A stretch of DNA of 17,965 nucleotides, from assembly GCA_002293005.1 (NCBI GenBank), contig DBCJ01000088.1:1-17965 (forward strand), in the 5' to 3' direction. Numbering within the stretch: position 1 is the stretch's first letter; every line of letters starts with the position of its first letter. This DNA is from Ignavibacteria bacterium UBA961 (GTDB lineage: Bacteria > Bacteroidota > Ignavibacteria > Kapaibacteriales > UBA961). Shown here one piece after another: positions 1-6,688 of the stretch. A program made the position numbers and the translations under genes. Below the pieces are notes generated by a model. The model searched no databases. It saw only the letters and a program-made list of their open reading frames with translations, and was not told the DNA's origin.

Positions 1-1467
1 AGTGAATTGAGTGAAGATGAGCGCAATGTATTGTCGCATTTTGAACATGAATTGTTAACCGAAAAGAGAAAAAATACAACCCTTTTTCATAGTTCAATAC
101 CTGTGAATGATTCGCTTCCATTTTTCTTTGATGGAATTATATCGAATCATGAAAAAGCAATCTATCTTCAACAAGATTCTCTCATAACACTTTTTTCATC
201 TCCATTGTTTTCCATTGAATCTGCATTTAGGTCTGACTCAGCAACCGCTTCCATGCTGACGGGTCAGGCAGGACTTCGTATGCATGGAACAATGCGTGGG
301 AATGTTGGTTTCTTTTTACAAGTGACAAATGGTGCATTGCTTTCAGGTGATCGTTCGCTCGCACTTGATGATCCACGGCTTCGACAGAATATAAAGTTTG
401 CGGTTTATGACAGTGACTTCGATTTTACGGAATCACATATTCGCTATGACAATGATTGGTTTTATGCAAGCATTGGTCGCGAGTCCAGAACGCTTGGCGC
501 GGGATTCAACCATCATCAATTTCTTGGAAGAAATTCTCCACCGCTTGATGCATTGATGATTGGCGCGAGAACCAAGACATTCGAATATCGTTATACGCAT
601 GCATCATTATTGTCGCTACCGCAAGATGCGAATGGACAAATCATTCTGCCGGGTCAGACAAATTCAACTGGCTCCGATAAATTTATGCCGGCAAAAACAC
701 TCGTGATGCATAGAGCAGCATTTCGTCCAACTTGGGGTGAGATTGCTATTTGGGAAAGCGTGATTTATCAAAACAGAACATTTGATTTGGCATATCTAAA
801 CCCACTGTCTTTTTTGAAATCTGTTGAACATTCACTTCGTGATCGTGACAATAGTGCAATGGGTTTTGATTTCACTGTGAGACCAATGAAAAATCTCATA
901 CTCAAAGGTGCATATCTACTTGATGATCTGATCTTCTCAAAAATTGGAACTGATTATTGGTCGAATAAATCTGCTTTTTCATTCGGTGGGATGTATGCAT
1001 TATCCGCAATGAATATCGCAATCGAATATGCACGGGTTCAACCATATACGTATTCGCATTTCAATGTGCAGAATTCGATGTCAAGCGATGGAGCGAATAT
1101 CACGGGTTCACTCAGACCCAATTCAGATGAGATATCACTCAGCGCATCGCTCTTTCATGGACATCGCTATCCCATTCGCTTATTGTTTGCCTATCAAAGA
1201 CATGGCGCAAATGAAATCGCCAATATCAATGGTCGAGATTCAATCATCGTGAATCATGGTGCAAATACACTTCAGGCGCGTAGGCCTTGGGATTCTGAAT
1301 ATGCACCATTCCTTGGTGGAATTCTTGAAGAAGCTTTGCGAGCACAAATCACTGCGGGTTTTGAAATCATTCGTGGTTTGAATGTGCAAGCACTCTATGC
1401 ATTGCGTTCTCAAGCGGGGAATCTTACGCATTTCATGCAGGCCTCACTTCGTTTTGAAGATTTTTAG
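1..1467 (+). CDS. Wzi-like capsule assembly outer-membrane protein, 5' partial
   Basis: The frame is open to the first base of the window and no signal peptide is seen, so the N-terminus lies upstream; the TTG at 7 is not a convincing start. The visible part, about 488 residues, alternates polar and aromatic residues as an outer-membrane beta-barrel does and ends in Phe, the usual signal for barrel insertion. It resembles the Wzi family, whose members help hold or export capsule at the cell surface: an Arg-Glu-Ser-Arg-x-Leu-Gly-x-Gly segment near nt 478-500, then a Tyr-Leu-Asn-Pro motif and a run of acidic and Asn residues (nt about 790-855). The three downstream genes make lipid-linked sugars, which fits a capsule or exopolysaccharide role. 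The family call rests on pattern memory. The barrel and its C-terminal Phe are clearer than the exact function. Confidence 0.66.
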   Translation, partial: SELSEDERNVLSHFEHELLTEKRKNTTLFHSSIPVNDSLPFFFDGIISNHEKAIYLQQDSLITLFSSPLFSIESAFRSDSATASMLTGQAGLRMHGTMRGNVGFFLQVTNGALLSGDRSLALDDPRLRQNIKFAVYDSDFDFTESHIRYDNDWFYASIGRESRTLGAGFNHHQFLGRNSPPLDALMIGARTKTFEYRYTHASLLSLPQDANGQIILPGQTNSTGSDKFMPAKTLVMHRAAFRPTWGEIAIWESVIYQNRTFDLAYLNPLSFLKSVEHSLRDRDNSAMGFDFTVRPMKNLILKGAYLLDDLIFSKIGTDYWSNKSAFSFGGMYALSAMNIAIEYARVQPYTYSHFNVQNSMSSDGANITGSLRPNSDEISLSASLFHGHRYPIRLLFAYQRHGANEIANINGRDSIIVNHGANTLQARRPWDSEYAPFLGGILEEALRAQITAGFEIIRGLNVQALYALRSQAGNLTHFMQASLRFEDF

Positions 1468-1475
1468 GCGCATCC

Positions 1476-2633
1476 ATGAATATGCATTTCATATTTGCAT
1501 TGATTGCAGTCTTCTTCATGGTATATCCATTTGCATTCTATCCCATGATGCTGAAGATATTGATGTATTTGCGTAAAAAATCACTGCATTCACTTGATAC
1601 ACCGCAGATCAAGCTTGAGGATTTACCAAGTATTGCAGTACTTATTTCAGCATATAATGAAGCGGAGTATATAGAAGAAGCGATTCGAACAATCATCGAT
1701 CAACAATATCCGAAATATGAAATTCACATTGGTAGCGATGGTTCGACGGATGATACGGTTAAAAGAGTGGAAATACTCCAAAATGAAATTACTCATCTGC
1801 ATATTCATGATTTGTCAAAGCGCGGAAAAAATGCGGTGAATGAATATTTGGTTGCTCATTCCACTTCCGAAATCATTGTGCATGTTGATGCTGATGTGAG
1901 ATTGAAATCCGGCGCTTTACATTCCATGTGTTCTAGATTTCATGATGCGGAAGTTGGTGCCGTCATTGGAACTTCCATGGATGCGCCAATGGACAATGCA
2001 CATCATGATCATGAGGAAGAGCATTCCGCTTATAGAAATATGGAGTTCAAGACACGATCCATGGAATCCGCTTTGGCTTCCACGGTTACGAGTCTTGGAC
2101 ATTTTTACGCGGTGCGAAGAATATATCGCAAAGCACTTCCAAATGAAAAAGTATGTGATGATTATATGCCTATTCTTCATGTATTGATGGAAAAAAAACG
2201 AGTCATTGCTGATCCACATGCATTTGCCTATGAAGTGCGCGAAATGAAATCCGGAACCGAATTCAAGCAGGCCAAGCGCTTTGCCGCTTGTGGTATGGCA
2301 ACAGTTTGGGAAGCAAAGAAACTACTGCTTCCACAATGTGGATTGATTGCATTATTCCTGTGGTCACGCAAAATGCTACGCTGGCTGATGCCGATCATCT
2401 ACATGAAAGCAATGGCATTTGCGTTCCTGTCTTGGATGGATGATTCACTTGGCGGACAGTATCTTTTCTATTTTTTGTCCGGAATCATACTGCTTTCATT
2501 GCCGGGTTTTCTCGGAATACGCATAATACCTATTCGACAAGCATGTATTTTTGTACGATTGCAAATCAGTTTACTCGGTGCATGGTATCATGTATTGAGT
2601 AGCAATGCTTCTTCCTCATGGGAGAGAACATAA
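1476..2633 (+). CDS. Membrane-anchored family 2 glycosyltransferase
   Basis: This 385-residue protein is a GT-A fold glycosyltransferase that should transfer a sugar from a nucleotide-sugar donor at the cytoplasmic face of the membrane. An N-terminal hydrophobic helix (residues about 4-30) is followed by the GT2 core: Ser-Ala-Tyr-Asn-Glu (58-62), Gly-Ser-Asp-Gly-Ser-Thr-Asp-Asp (86-93), Lys-Arg-Gly-Lys-Asn-Ala (115-120) and the metal-binding Asp-Ala-Asp (138-140). Cys-Asp-Asp-Tyr (227-230) is the likely catalytic acidic site. Hydrophobic segments at about 288-320, 328-347 and 355-370 form a C-terminal membrane region. The layout resembles hyaluronan/poly-GlcNAc synthase-type GT2 enzymes, but the usual Gln-x-x-Arg-Trp motif is only loosely present (Gln-Ala-Lys-Arg-Phe, 265-269), so a processive role is uncertain. 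The start lies 8 nt after the Wzi-like stop, with TAGG at 1465-1468. Donor and acceptor cannot be read from the sequence. Confidence 0.85.
   Translation: MNMHFIFALIAVFFMVYPFAFYPMMLKILMYLRKKSLHSLDTPQIKLEDLPSIAVLISAYNEAEYIEEAIRTIIDQQYPKYEIHIGSDGSTDDTVKRVEILQNEITHLHIHDLSKRGKNAVNEYLVAHSTSEIIVHVDADVRLKSGALHSMCSRFHDAEVGAVIGTSMDAPMDNAHHDHEEEHSAYRNMEFKTRSMESALASTVTSLGHFYAVRRIYRKALPNEKVCDDYMPILHVLMEKKRVIADPHAFAYEVREMKSGTEFKQAKRFAACGMATVWEAKKLLLPQCGLIALFLWSRKMLRWLMPIIYMKAMAFAFLSWMDDSLGGQYLFYFLSGIILLSLPGFLGIRIIPIRQACIFVRLQISLLGAWYHVLSSNASSSWERT
2621..2626 (+). promoter_or_regulatory. Ribosome binding site choosing the start of the sugar transferase
   Basis: GGAGAG lies 11 nt before the ATG at 2638 and within the 3' end of the preceding glycosyltransferase gene. 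The earlier in-frame ATG at 2605 has no comparable purine block upstream. It would add eleven residues that look like out-of-frame read-through of the preceding gene. The 2638 start is therefore preferred. Confidence 0.55.
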
Positions 2634-2637
2634 TTCA

Positions 2638-4122
2638 ATGAACACTGAGCTTCACATGTCTCCATATCGGCGCTTTCGAGATTTCGCCTCCAAATCCACA
2701 CCCGGAATATTTCAGGTGATTGGAGACATCATCTCCATTGCATCTGCATTGCCGGTGTTTTTGCTACTGGGATTTGTGACAGGACTCTATACCACGACAC
2801 TTCCATTATCCGATGAAACAACACTGCAAACACTTGTTTTGAGTGTAATGCCACTCTTGGTGACCTATTGGATTATCATCTTTTGGTTGGCAGGATTGTA
2901 TAGGAATTGGTTTGTAAGATCGCCATTCACTGAAATGTTCACCGTTATAAGAGCCATTGGTTTTGGAAGTATTGTCATTTTCCTGGCCATATTGTTCACG
3001 AGCGCAAATTTCAGAGGATTTCGATTGAAGATTGTGCTCTATGCAGTCATACTTACCATACTCGTGGTACTTGTGCGCGTATTTGGCAGAATGCTGCAAC
3101 GATTCTTGAGAAGAAAAGGCATCATCAAAGTATCCACGATTTTCATGGGACATCCCGAAGCAATGCTTGAGATGTTCACAATCATGAAAGAAAATCCATC
3201 TTGGGGTTATAATGTTCAAGGAATTGTTTTAAAAAATGATGCTGATTTGGAAAAATGGACATCCATTGCTCATGGAGAAGCTTTACAAATACCAGTTCTT
3301 GGATTCGTGAATGACATTCATGAAATCGTGAAAAGAGATAGACCGGCAGATCTCGTGGTGATGATGGATGCCCTTGATCATAGATGGATGATTGAATTGG
3401 TGATGGAATGCAGAGAGCTTGGCATCGGGGTGAAGATACAACCTGATTTATATGAACTTTTTACCGGTCAGGCGAGATTACTAGCAATACATGGCATGCC
3501 ATTGATTGACATCAATCCCGAACTCATGAAAACATGGGAGAGATTCATAAAACGCGCAATCGATATCGCATTGAGCTCTTGTGTACTCATTATTGGTTTT
3601 CCATTTCTTCTCATCACGGCATTGATGGTTCGAATCGATTCTAAAGGACCCGTGATTTTCAAGCAAAGAAGAGTTGGAAAGAATGGCAAAGTATTCACGA
3701 TGTATAAATTCAGATCGATGGTGATTGATGCAGAAGCGGGTGGACAAAAATGGGCAGTGGTGAATGATCCTCGCGTGACAAGAATCGGTAGATTTTTGCG
3801 TAAGTCTCATCTCGATGAAATGCCGCAATTTTGGAATGTACTTAAAGGAGAAATGAGTCTTGTGGGACCGAGACCCGAGATGCCTTTCTTTGTTGATAAA
3901 TTCAAAAAAGAATTACCCTATTATACACGCCGACTTGTCATTCGACCCGGCCTCACAGGTTGGAATCAAATACATTATCGGAATTATCAAGAGTCGATTG
4001 AGGAAATCACCAATCGTCTCAAACATGATTTTTACTATATTGAAAACATGTCTTTGCAACTCGATATCGAGATCATTATGCGCACAGCAATTCGCGTATT
4101 CAAAGGACATGGTCAGGCATAA
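2638..4122 (+). CDS. Polyprenyl-phosphate sugar-1-phosphate transferase (WbaP/WcaJ-like)
   Basis: This is an initiating transferase that moves a hexose-1-phosphate from a nucleotide sugar to undecaprenyl phosphate, the first step of many capsule, exopolysaccharide and O-antigen pathways. From 2638 it has 494 residues. Four N-terminal membrane helices (about 34-54, 67-88, 107-125, 130-150) lead into a Rossmann-like middle domain. After another hydrophobic segment (about 309-331) comes the C-terminal bacterial sugar transferase domain. Its hallmarks are Phe-Lys-Gln-Arg-Arg-Val-Gly (nt about 3658-3678), Tyr-Lys-Phe-Arg-Ser-Met (3703-3720), Arg-Lys-Ser-His-Leu-Asp-Glu-Met-Pro-Gln-Phe-Trp-Asn-Val (3799-3840), Ser-Leu-Val-Gly-Pro-Arg-Pro-Glu (3856-3879) and Arg-Pro-Gly-Leu-Thr-Gly-Trp (3943-3963). 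The stop TAA shares its last base with the next gene's ATG (TAATG), implying translational coupling. The length fits the family. Which sugar is used is unknown. Confidence 0.92.
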   Translation: MNTELHMSPYRRFRDFASKSTPGIFQVIGDIISIASALPVFLLLGFVTGLYTTTLPLSDETTLQTLVLSVMPLLVTYWIIIFWLAGLYRNWFVRSPFTEMFTVIRAIGFGSIVIFLAILFTSANFRGFRLKIVLYAVILTILVVLVRVFGRMLQRFLRRKGIIKVSTIFMGHPEAMLEMFTIMKENPSWGYNVQGIVLKNDADLEKWTSIAHGEALQIPVLGFVNDIHEIVKRDRPADLVVMMDALDHRWMIELVMECRELGIGVKIQPDLYELFTGQARLLAIHGMPLIDINPELMKTWERFIKRAIDIALSSCVLIIGFPFLLITALMVRIDSKGPVIFKQRRVGKNGKVFTMYKFRSMVIDAEAGGQKWAVVNDPRVTRIGRFLRKSHLDEMPQFWNVLKGEMSLVGPRPEMPFFVDKFKKELPYYTRRLVIRPGLTGWNQIHYRNYQESIEEITNRLKHDFYYIENMSLQLDIEIIMRTAIRVFKGHGQA

Positions 4123-4856
4123 TGGACAACTTCATGAAAGCGATCGTCATCATACCGACTTATAATGAAATAGACAATATCGACAATATCCTCACTGCGG
4201 TTCTGGAAGCCGCCGATGTGCATGTGATGATTGTGGATGATAATTCTCCTGATGGCACGAGCAATCATGTGGAAGAGAGGATGAAAAGCGATTCTCGCAT
4301 TCATCTTTTGAAGCGACCCGGCAAAATGGGTTTGGGTACCGCTTATTGTGAAGGTTTTGCAAAAGCTCTCGGAATGGGATATGAAGTGATCATGGAAATG
4401 GATGCGGATTTCTCACATGATCCGAAAGACATTCCAAGATTCTTGAAAGAAATTGAAACGAATGATTTAATCATTGGCTCGCGTTATTCCAATGGCGTGA
4501 ATGTCGTGAATTGGCCACTACGCCGATTGATTCTCAGTTATAGCGCAAATCTGTATACGAGAATCATCACAGGCATGCCCGTAAAAGATGCAACGGGAGG
4601 ATTCAAGTGTTTCCGTGCTTCAATGCTGAGCAAGATTGATCTCAATGATATTCATTCGAATGGATATGCATTTCAGATTGAAATGAATTATCGCTTATGG
4701 AAGGCAGGCGCACGCATCAAGGAAATTCCGATAGTCTTCGTAGATCGCAGATCAGGTGTTTCAAAGATGAGTAAGAATATCGTCTATGAAGCAGCTTTTT
4801 TGGTGTGGAAATTACAATTCATGTGGATCTTTGGCAGAATCAAAACAAAAGCTTAA
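4122..4856 (+). CDS. Polyprenol-phosphate mannose synthase-like GT2 (DPM1 family)
   Basis: This 244-residue soluble glycosyltransferase should transfer a sugar, mannose in the best-known members, from a nucleotide donor to a polyprenyl phosphate. The product is a lipid-linked donor for glycosylation outside the cytoplasm. DPM-type motifs appear in order: Ile-Pro-Thr-Tyr-Asn-Glu (11-16), Val-Asp-Asp-Asn-Ser-Pro-Asp-Gly-Thr (38-46), Met-Asp-Ala-Asp-Phe-Ser-His-Asp-Pro (93-101), Ile-Gly-Ser-Arg-Tyr (118-122), Asp-Ala-Thr-Gly-Gly-Phe (156-161), Gly-Tyr-Ala-Phe-Gln-Ile-Glu (181-187) and Arg-Ser-Gly-Val-Ser-Lys-Met-Ser (210-217). No C-terminal membrane anchor is obvious, as in the short soluble DPM1 form. 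The start overlaps the previous stop by one base; an in-frame ATG at 4134 is an alternative. The stop overlaps the stop of the convergent lipoprotein gene. A polyprenyl-glucose synthase activity is possible. Confidence 0.9.
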   Translation: MDNFMKAIVIIPTYNEIDNIDNILTAVLEAADVHVMIVDDNSPDGTSNHVEERMKSDSRIHLLKRPGKMGLGTAYCEGFAKALGMGYEVIMEMDADFSHDPKDIPRFLKEIETNDLIIGSRYSNGVNVVNWPLRRLILSYSANLYTRIITGMPVKDATGGFKCFRASMLSKIDLNDIHSNGYAFQIEMNYRLWKAGARIKEIPIVFVDRRSGVSKMSKNIVYEAAFLVWKLQFMWIFGRIKTKA

Positions 4857-5377
4857 TAATTTGATTCATCACGCCATCGTAGAATTTTCCAATCCTCTTC
4901 AGTTGAATTTCTTTTCAATTGTAGATTCACCCTTCCTTGAACACGCACGATGTCTTGCGGATTGAATGTAATCGTGAGATTGAATCCTCGTGCAATGTCC
5001 AATCGGATGCTATCCCCTGTTGAGATCACGATATCATTCCAAATCAAATCAAGATTCTGTGCTGCATTGAATAAACCTGATGTCGTGAACATGTCTTGAT
5101 CTCTTCCCCAAGTTCCATCCACACCGGTTTCATAATTGCGATAAATGAAGATGAAGTCTTTGTCGAGTAATCGACCATAAGCTAAAGTGTCTTTATATAA
5201 ATACGCGCTTCTGAAATTTTGAAAAATACCATCAACCGTTTTTTGATCGGCAAATACATTTTCTCCGAGTGGAGTATCAGAAAGTTTCGGCGCAAATGGA
5301 TTTGTGCATGAAGAAAACAGCATCATTCCTGAAATGATGAAGAACAAGAAAATATATGCTATTGATTGGCGGAACAT
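4853..5377 (-). CDS. Small lipoprotein with NTF2-like domain
   Basis: This 174-residue protein starts with a lipoprotein signal: a hydrophobic run (residues 6-21) ending in Leu-Phe-Ser-Ser-Cys, with Cys24 as the predicted lipidated residue. The mature end, Cys-Thr-Asn-Pro-Phe-Ala-Pro, is a pattern I associate with lipoproteins of the Ignavibacteria/Chlorobi/Kapabacteria group. The remainder looks like a compact alpha+beta domain: an early helix, a Leu-Leu-Asp-Lys-Asp-Phe segment, later beta strands, and a C-terminal Trp-Lys-Ile-Leu-Arg-Trp-Arg-Asp-Glu. That matches the SnoaL/NTF2-like fold, where an N-terminal 'interval of life' helix and a final W-x-I-x-x-W strand are common. No catalytic residues can be named, and its partner is unknown. 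It is the only gene here on the minus strand and converges on the glycosyltransferase gene with a 4-bp overlap. Confidence 0.85.
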   Translation of the reverse strand: MFRQSIAYIFLFFIISGMMLFSSCTNPFAPKLSDTPLGENVFADQKTVDGIFQNFRSAYLYKDTLAYGRLLDKDFIFIYRNYETGVDGTWGRDQDMFTTSGLFNAAQNLDLIWNDIVISTGDSIRLDIARGFNLTITFNPQDIVRVQGRVNLQLKRNSTEEDWKILRWRDESNY

Positions 5378-5458
5378 GTATTGAAGCTATGCTGTTTATT
5401 CATGCGATTGCGATAAATTAGCAAGAAATCAGCTATTCATGGACATAGTCACTTCTTT

Positions 5459-6208
5459 ATGATCAAGGCAGAACATTCACCTTTATGGAGAAAAATACTC
5501 ACATGGTATTTTTCGCGCTCTTTGCGCAAGACATTTTACAGATGTCTTGTGAAGGGTGAAAAACACATGCTACCATGGCATCTTGACAAGAAGCATGATG
5601 AACCTGCCATTCCATTGATTGTATATTGCTCTCATGGCGGTTGGTGGGATGCAGCTCTTGCAATTGCCATCACGAATGGTCGGCTTGCTGTTGAGTCCTA
5701 TGGCATGATGGAAGAAAAGCAATTGAAGAAATATCGCTTTTTTGCCAAAGTAGGTATGTTTTCCGTTCATCGCAGCAATGCCAGATCAGCAATTAAATCT
5801 TTGAAATATGCTTCTGAATTGATCAAGGATTCACGCAAAGTACTCTGGATGTTTCCACAGGGTGAGCTGATTCATCAAGAGCTGAGACCCATTCAGGCAT
5901 ATACGGGAATGGCGAATATGGTTGGTATGTTGGGTAGAGCATGGTGTGTACCGGTTGCCATTCGTTATGATTTTCTTTATGAACAACAGCCCGAAGCATG
6001 GCTTTCGATCGGTGAACCTGAACTTATAACTGCGGAAGCTTTTCCTGATAAATTCTCAATGACCGAGCATTTTCGCATTCGTCTTACTGAATTGATGGAT
6101 GAAGTCAGAGCTGATGTAATGGAGAATCGAAAAACCGGATATGAGGTTTTTCTACAAGGTAAAACTTCTGTCGAAAAGCGTTGGGATTCCGTTCGAGGCA
6201 TGGAATAA
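5459..6208 (+). CDS. PlsC-like phospholipid/glycerol acyltransferase family protein
   Basis: This 249-residue protein belongs to the acyltransferase superfamily that moves acyl chains onto lysophospholipids or related lipid acceptors at the inner membrane. The catalytic His-x4-Asp box is present as Ser-His-Gly-Gly-Trp-Trp-Asp (58-64). The acceptor-binding Phe-Pro-x-Gly box appears as Phe-Pro-Gln-Gly-Glu (132-136), and Val-Pro-Val-Ala-Ile-Arg-Tyr (164-170) matches the last conserved strand. Gly-Gly-Trp-Trp inside the box and Gln for Glu in the second box differ from housekeeping PlsC. A specialised acceptor, such as a glycolipid or pigment, is therefore possible. There is no strong membrane helix. 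The region upstream (5378-5458) is divergent with the lipoprotein gene and shows no exact TAnnTTTG promoter on either strand. No clear ribosome binding site precedes the ATG. Confidence 0.82.
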   Translation: MIKAEHSPLWRKILTWYFSRSLRKTFYRCLVKGEKHMLPWHLDKKHDEPAIPLIVYCSHGGWWDAALAIAITNGRLAVESYGMMEEKQLKKYRFFAKVGMFSVHRSNARSAIKSLKYASELIKDSRKVLWMFPQGELIHQELRPIQAYTGMANMVGMLGRAWCVPVAIRYDFLYEQQPEAWLSIGEPELITAEAFPDKFSMTEHFRIRLTELMDEVRADVMENRKTGYEVFLQGKTSVEKRWDSVRGME

Positions 6209-6231
6209 TCCTGTAAATCAGTCTTTTTTTA

Positions 6232-6263
6232 TTTGCCTTTCATGAATTCAAGGACTATGTTTG
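6232..6263 (+). promoter_or_regulatory. Bacteroidetes-type promoter of the FN3/metalloprotease unit
   Basis: TTTG at 6232-6235 is followed by exactly 20 nt and then TATGTTTG at 6256-6263. This fits the TTTG-N19-21-TAnnTTTG consensus of the Bacteroidetes primary sigma factor with no mismatch. The final G of the -7 element is only 4 nt before the ATG at 6268, so transcription should begin at or next to the start codon. Confidence 0.75.
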
Positions 6264-6267
6264 TGAT

Positions 6268-6687
6268 ATGCAAAAATTGAGATACATATTTTTAGCTCTC
6301 ATCACGACAATCACCGTATTTGCGGCTGAGATTTCTTTCGATCATATGACAGCAAAATCTGATGGAAAGGTTATTACCGTTGAATGGCGACCAAGTCTTG
6401 AAAAAGGGGTGAGACTATATGAATTGGAGCGTAATTCCGGTAATGAAGGATTTCGTTCCATTGCAGAATTAGAGCCAAAAGGAGCCCAGTTTACCTATCG
6501 CTTCATAGATGAAAATGCTTTGATGAAGGGTGGGAATAATGAGAGGATTTTGGGGAAAGTATACTCGTACAGGGTTAAAGTCATTGCCTTTGACAATTCC
6601 ATTTCTTATTCAAACATTGTGAATGTCAGTCATAGTGTGAGCGGAATTCGTCGCACTTGGGGTATGATTAAAGAAATGTTCCGTTGA
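6268..6687 (+). CDS. Secreted FN3-like domain protein with conserved C-terminal tail
   Basis: This 139-residue protein has a Sec signal peptide (residues 1 to about 20, ending Val-Phe-Ala-Ala). After it comes one fibronectin type III-like beta-sandwich: Val-Ile-Thr-Val-Glu-Trp (35-40), Tyr-Glu-Leu-Glu-Arg (51-55), a Phe-x-Ser-Ile strand (62-65), Tyr-Ser-Tyr-Arg-Val-Lys-Val (99-105) and Tyr-Ser-Asn (114-116). FN3 domains usually bind proteins or act as spacers. The last residues, Gly-Ile-Arg-Arg-Thr-Trp-Gly-Met-Ile-Lys-Glu-Met-Phe-Arg (126-139), form a basic amphipathic tail beyond the sandwich. I recall similar tails on small FN3 proteins from Ignavibacteria/Chlorobi-type genomes, but could not verify this. 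The start is set by the signal peptide and lies right behind a promoter, so the mRNA is probably leaderless. The next gene begins one base after its stop. The function is unknown. Confidence 0.8.
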   Translation: MQKLRYIFLALITTITVFAAEISFDHMTAKSDGKVITVEWRPSLEKGVRLYELERNSGNEGFRSIAELEPKGAQFTYRFIDENALMKGGNNERILGKVYSYRVKVIAFDNSISYSNIVNVSHSVSGIRRTWGMIKEMFR

Positions 6688-6688
6688 T

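Noticed and set aside
2605..2637. Upstream ATG at 2605 as start of the sugar transferase.
   Set aside because: It lacks a ribosome binding site and adds eleven residues overlapping the preceding gene; GGAGAG is placed for the ATG at 2638. It cannot be fully excluded.
1..4856. Frequent ATGCAT and GATG words in the polysaccharide genes as a possible repeat or motif family.
   Set aside because: They occur in different reading contexts without regular spacing and are explained by frequent Met, His, Asp and Ala codons in AT-leaning DNA.
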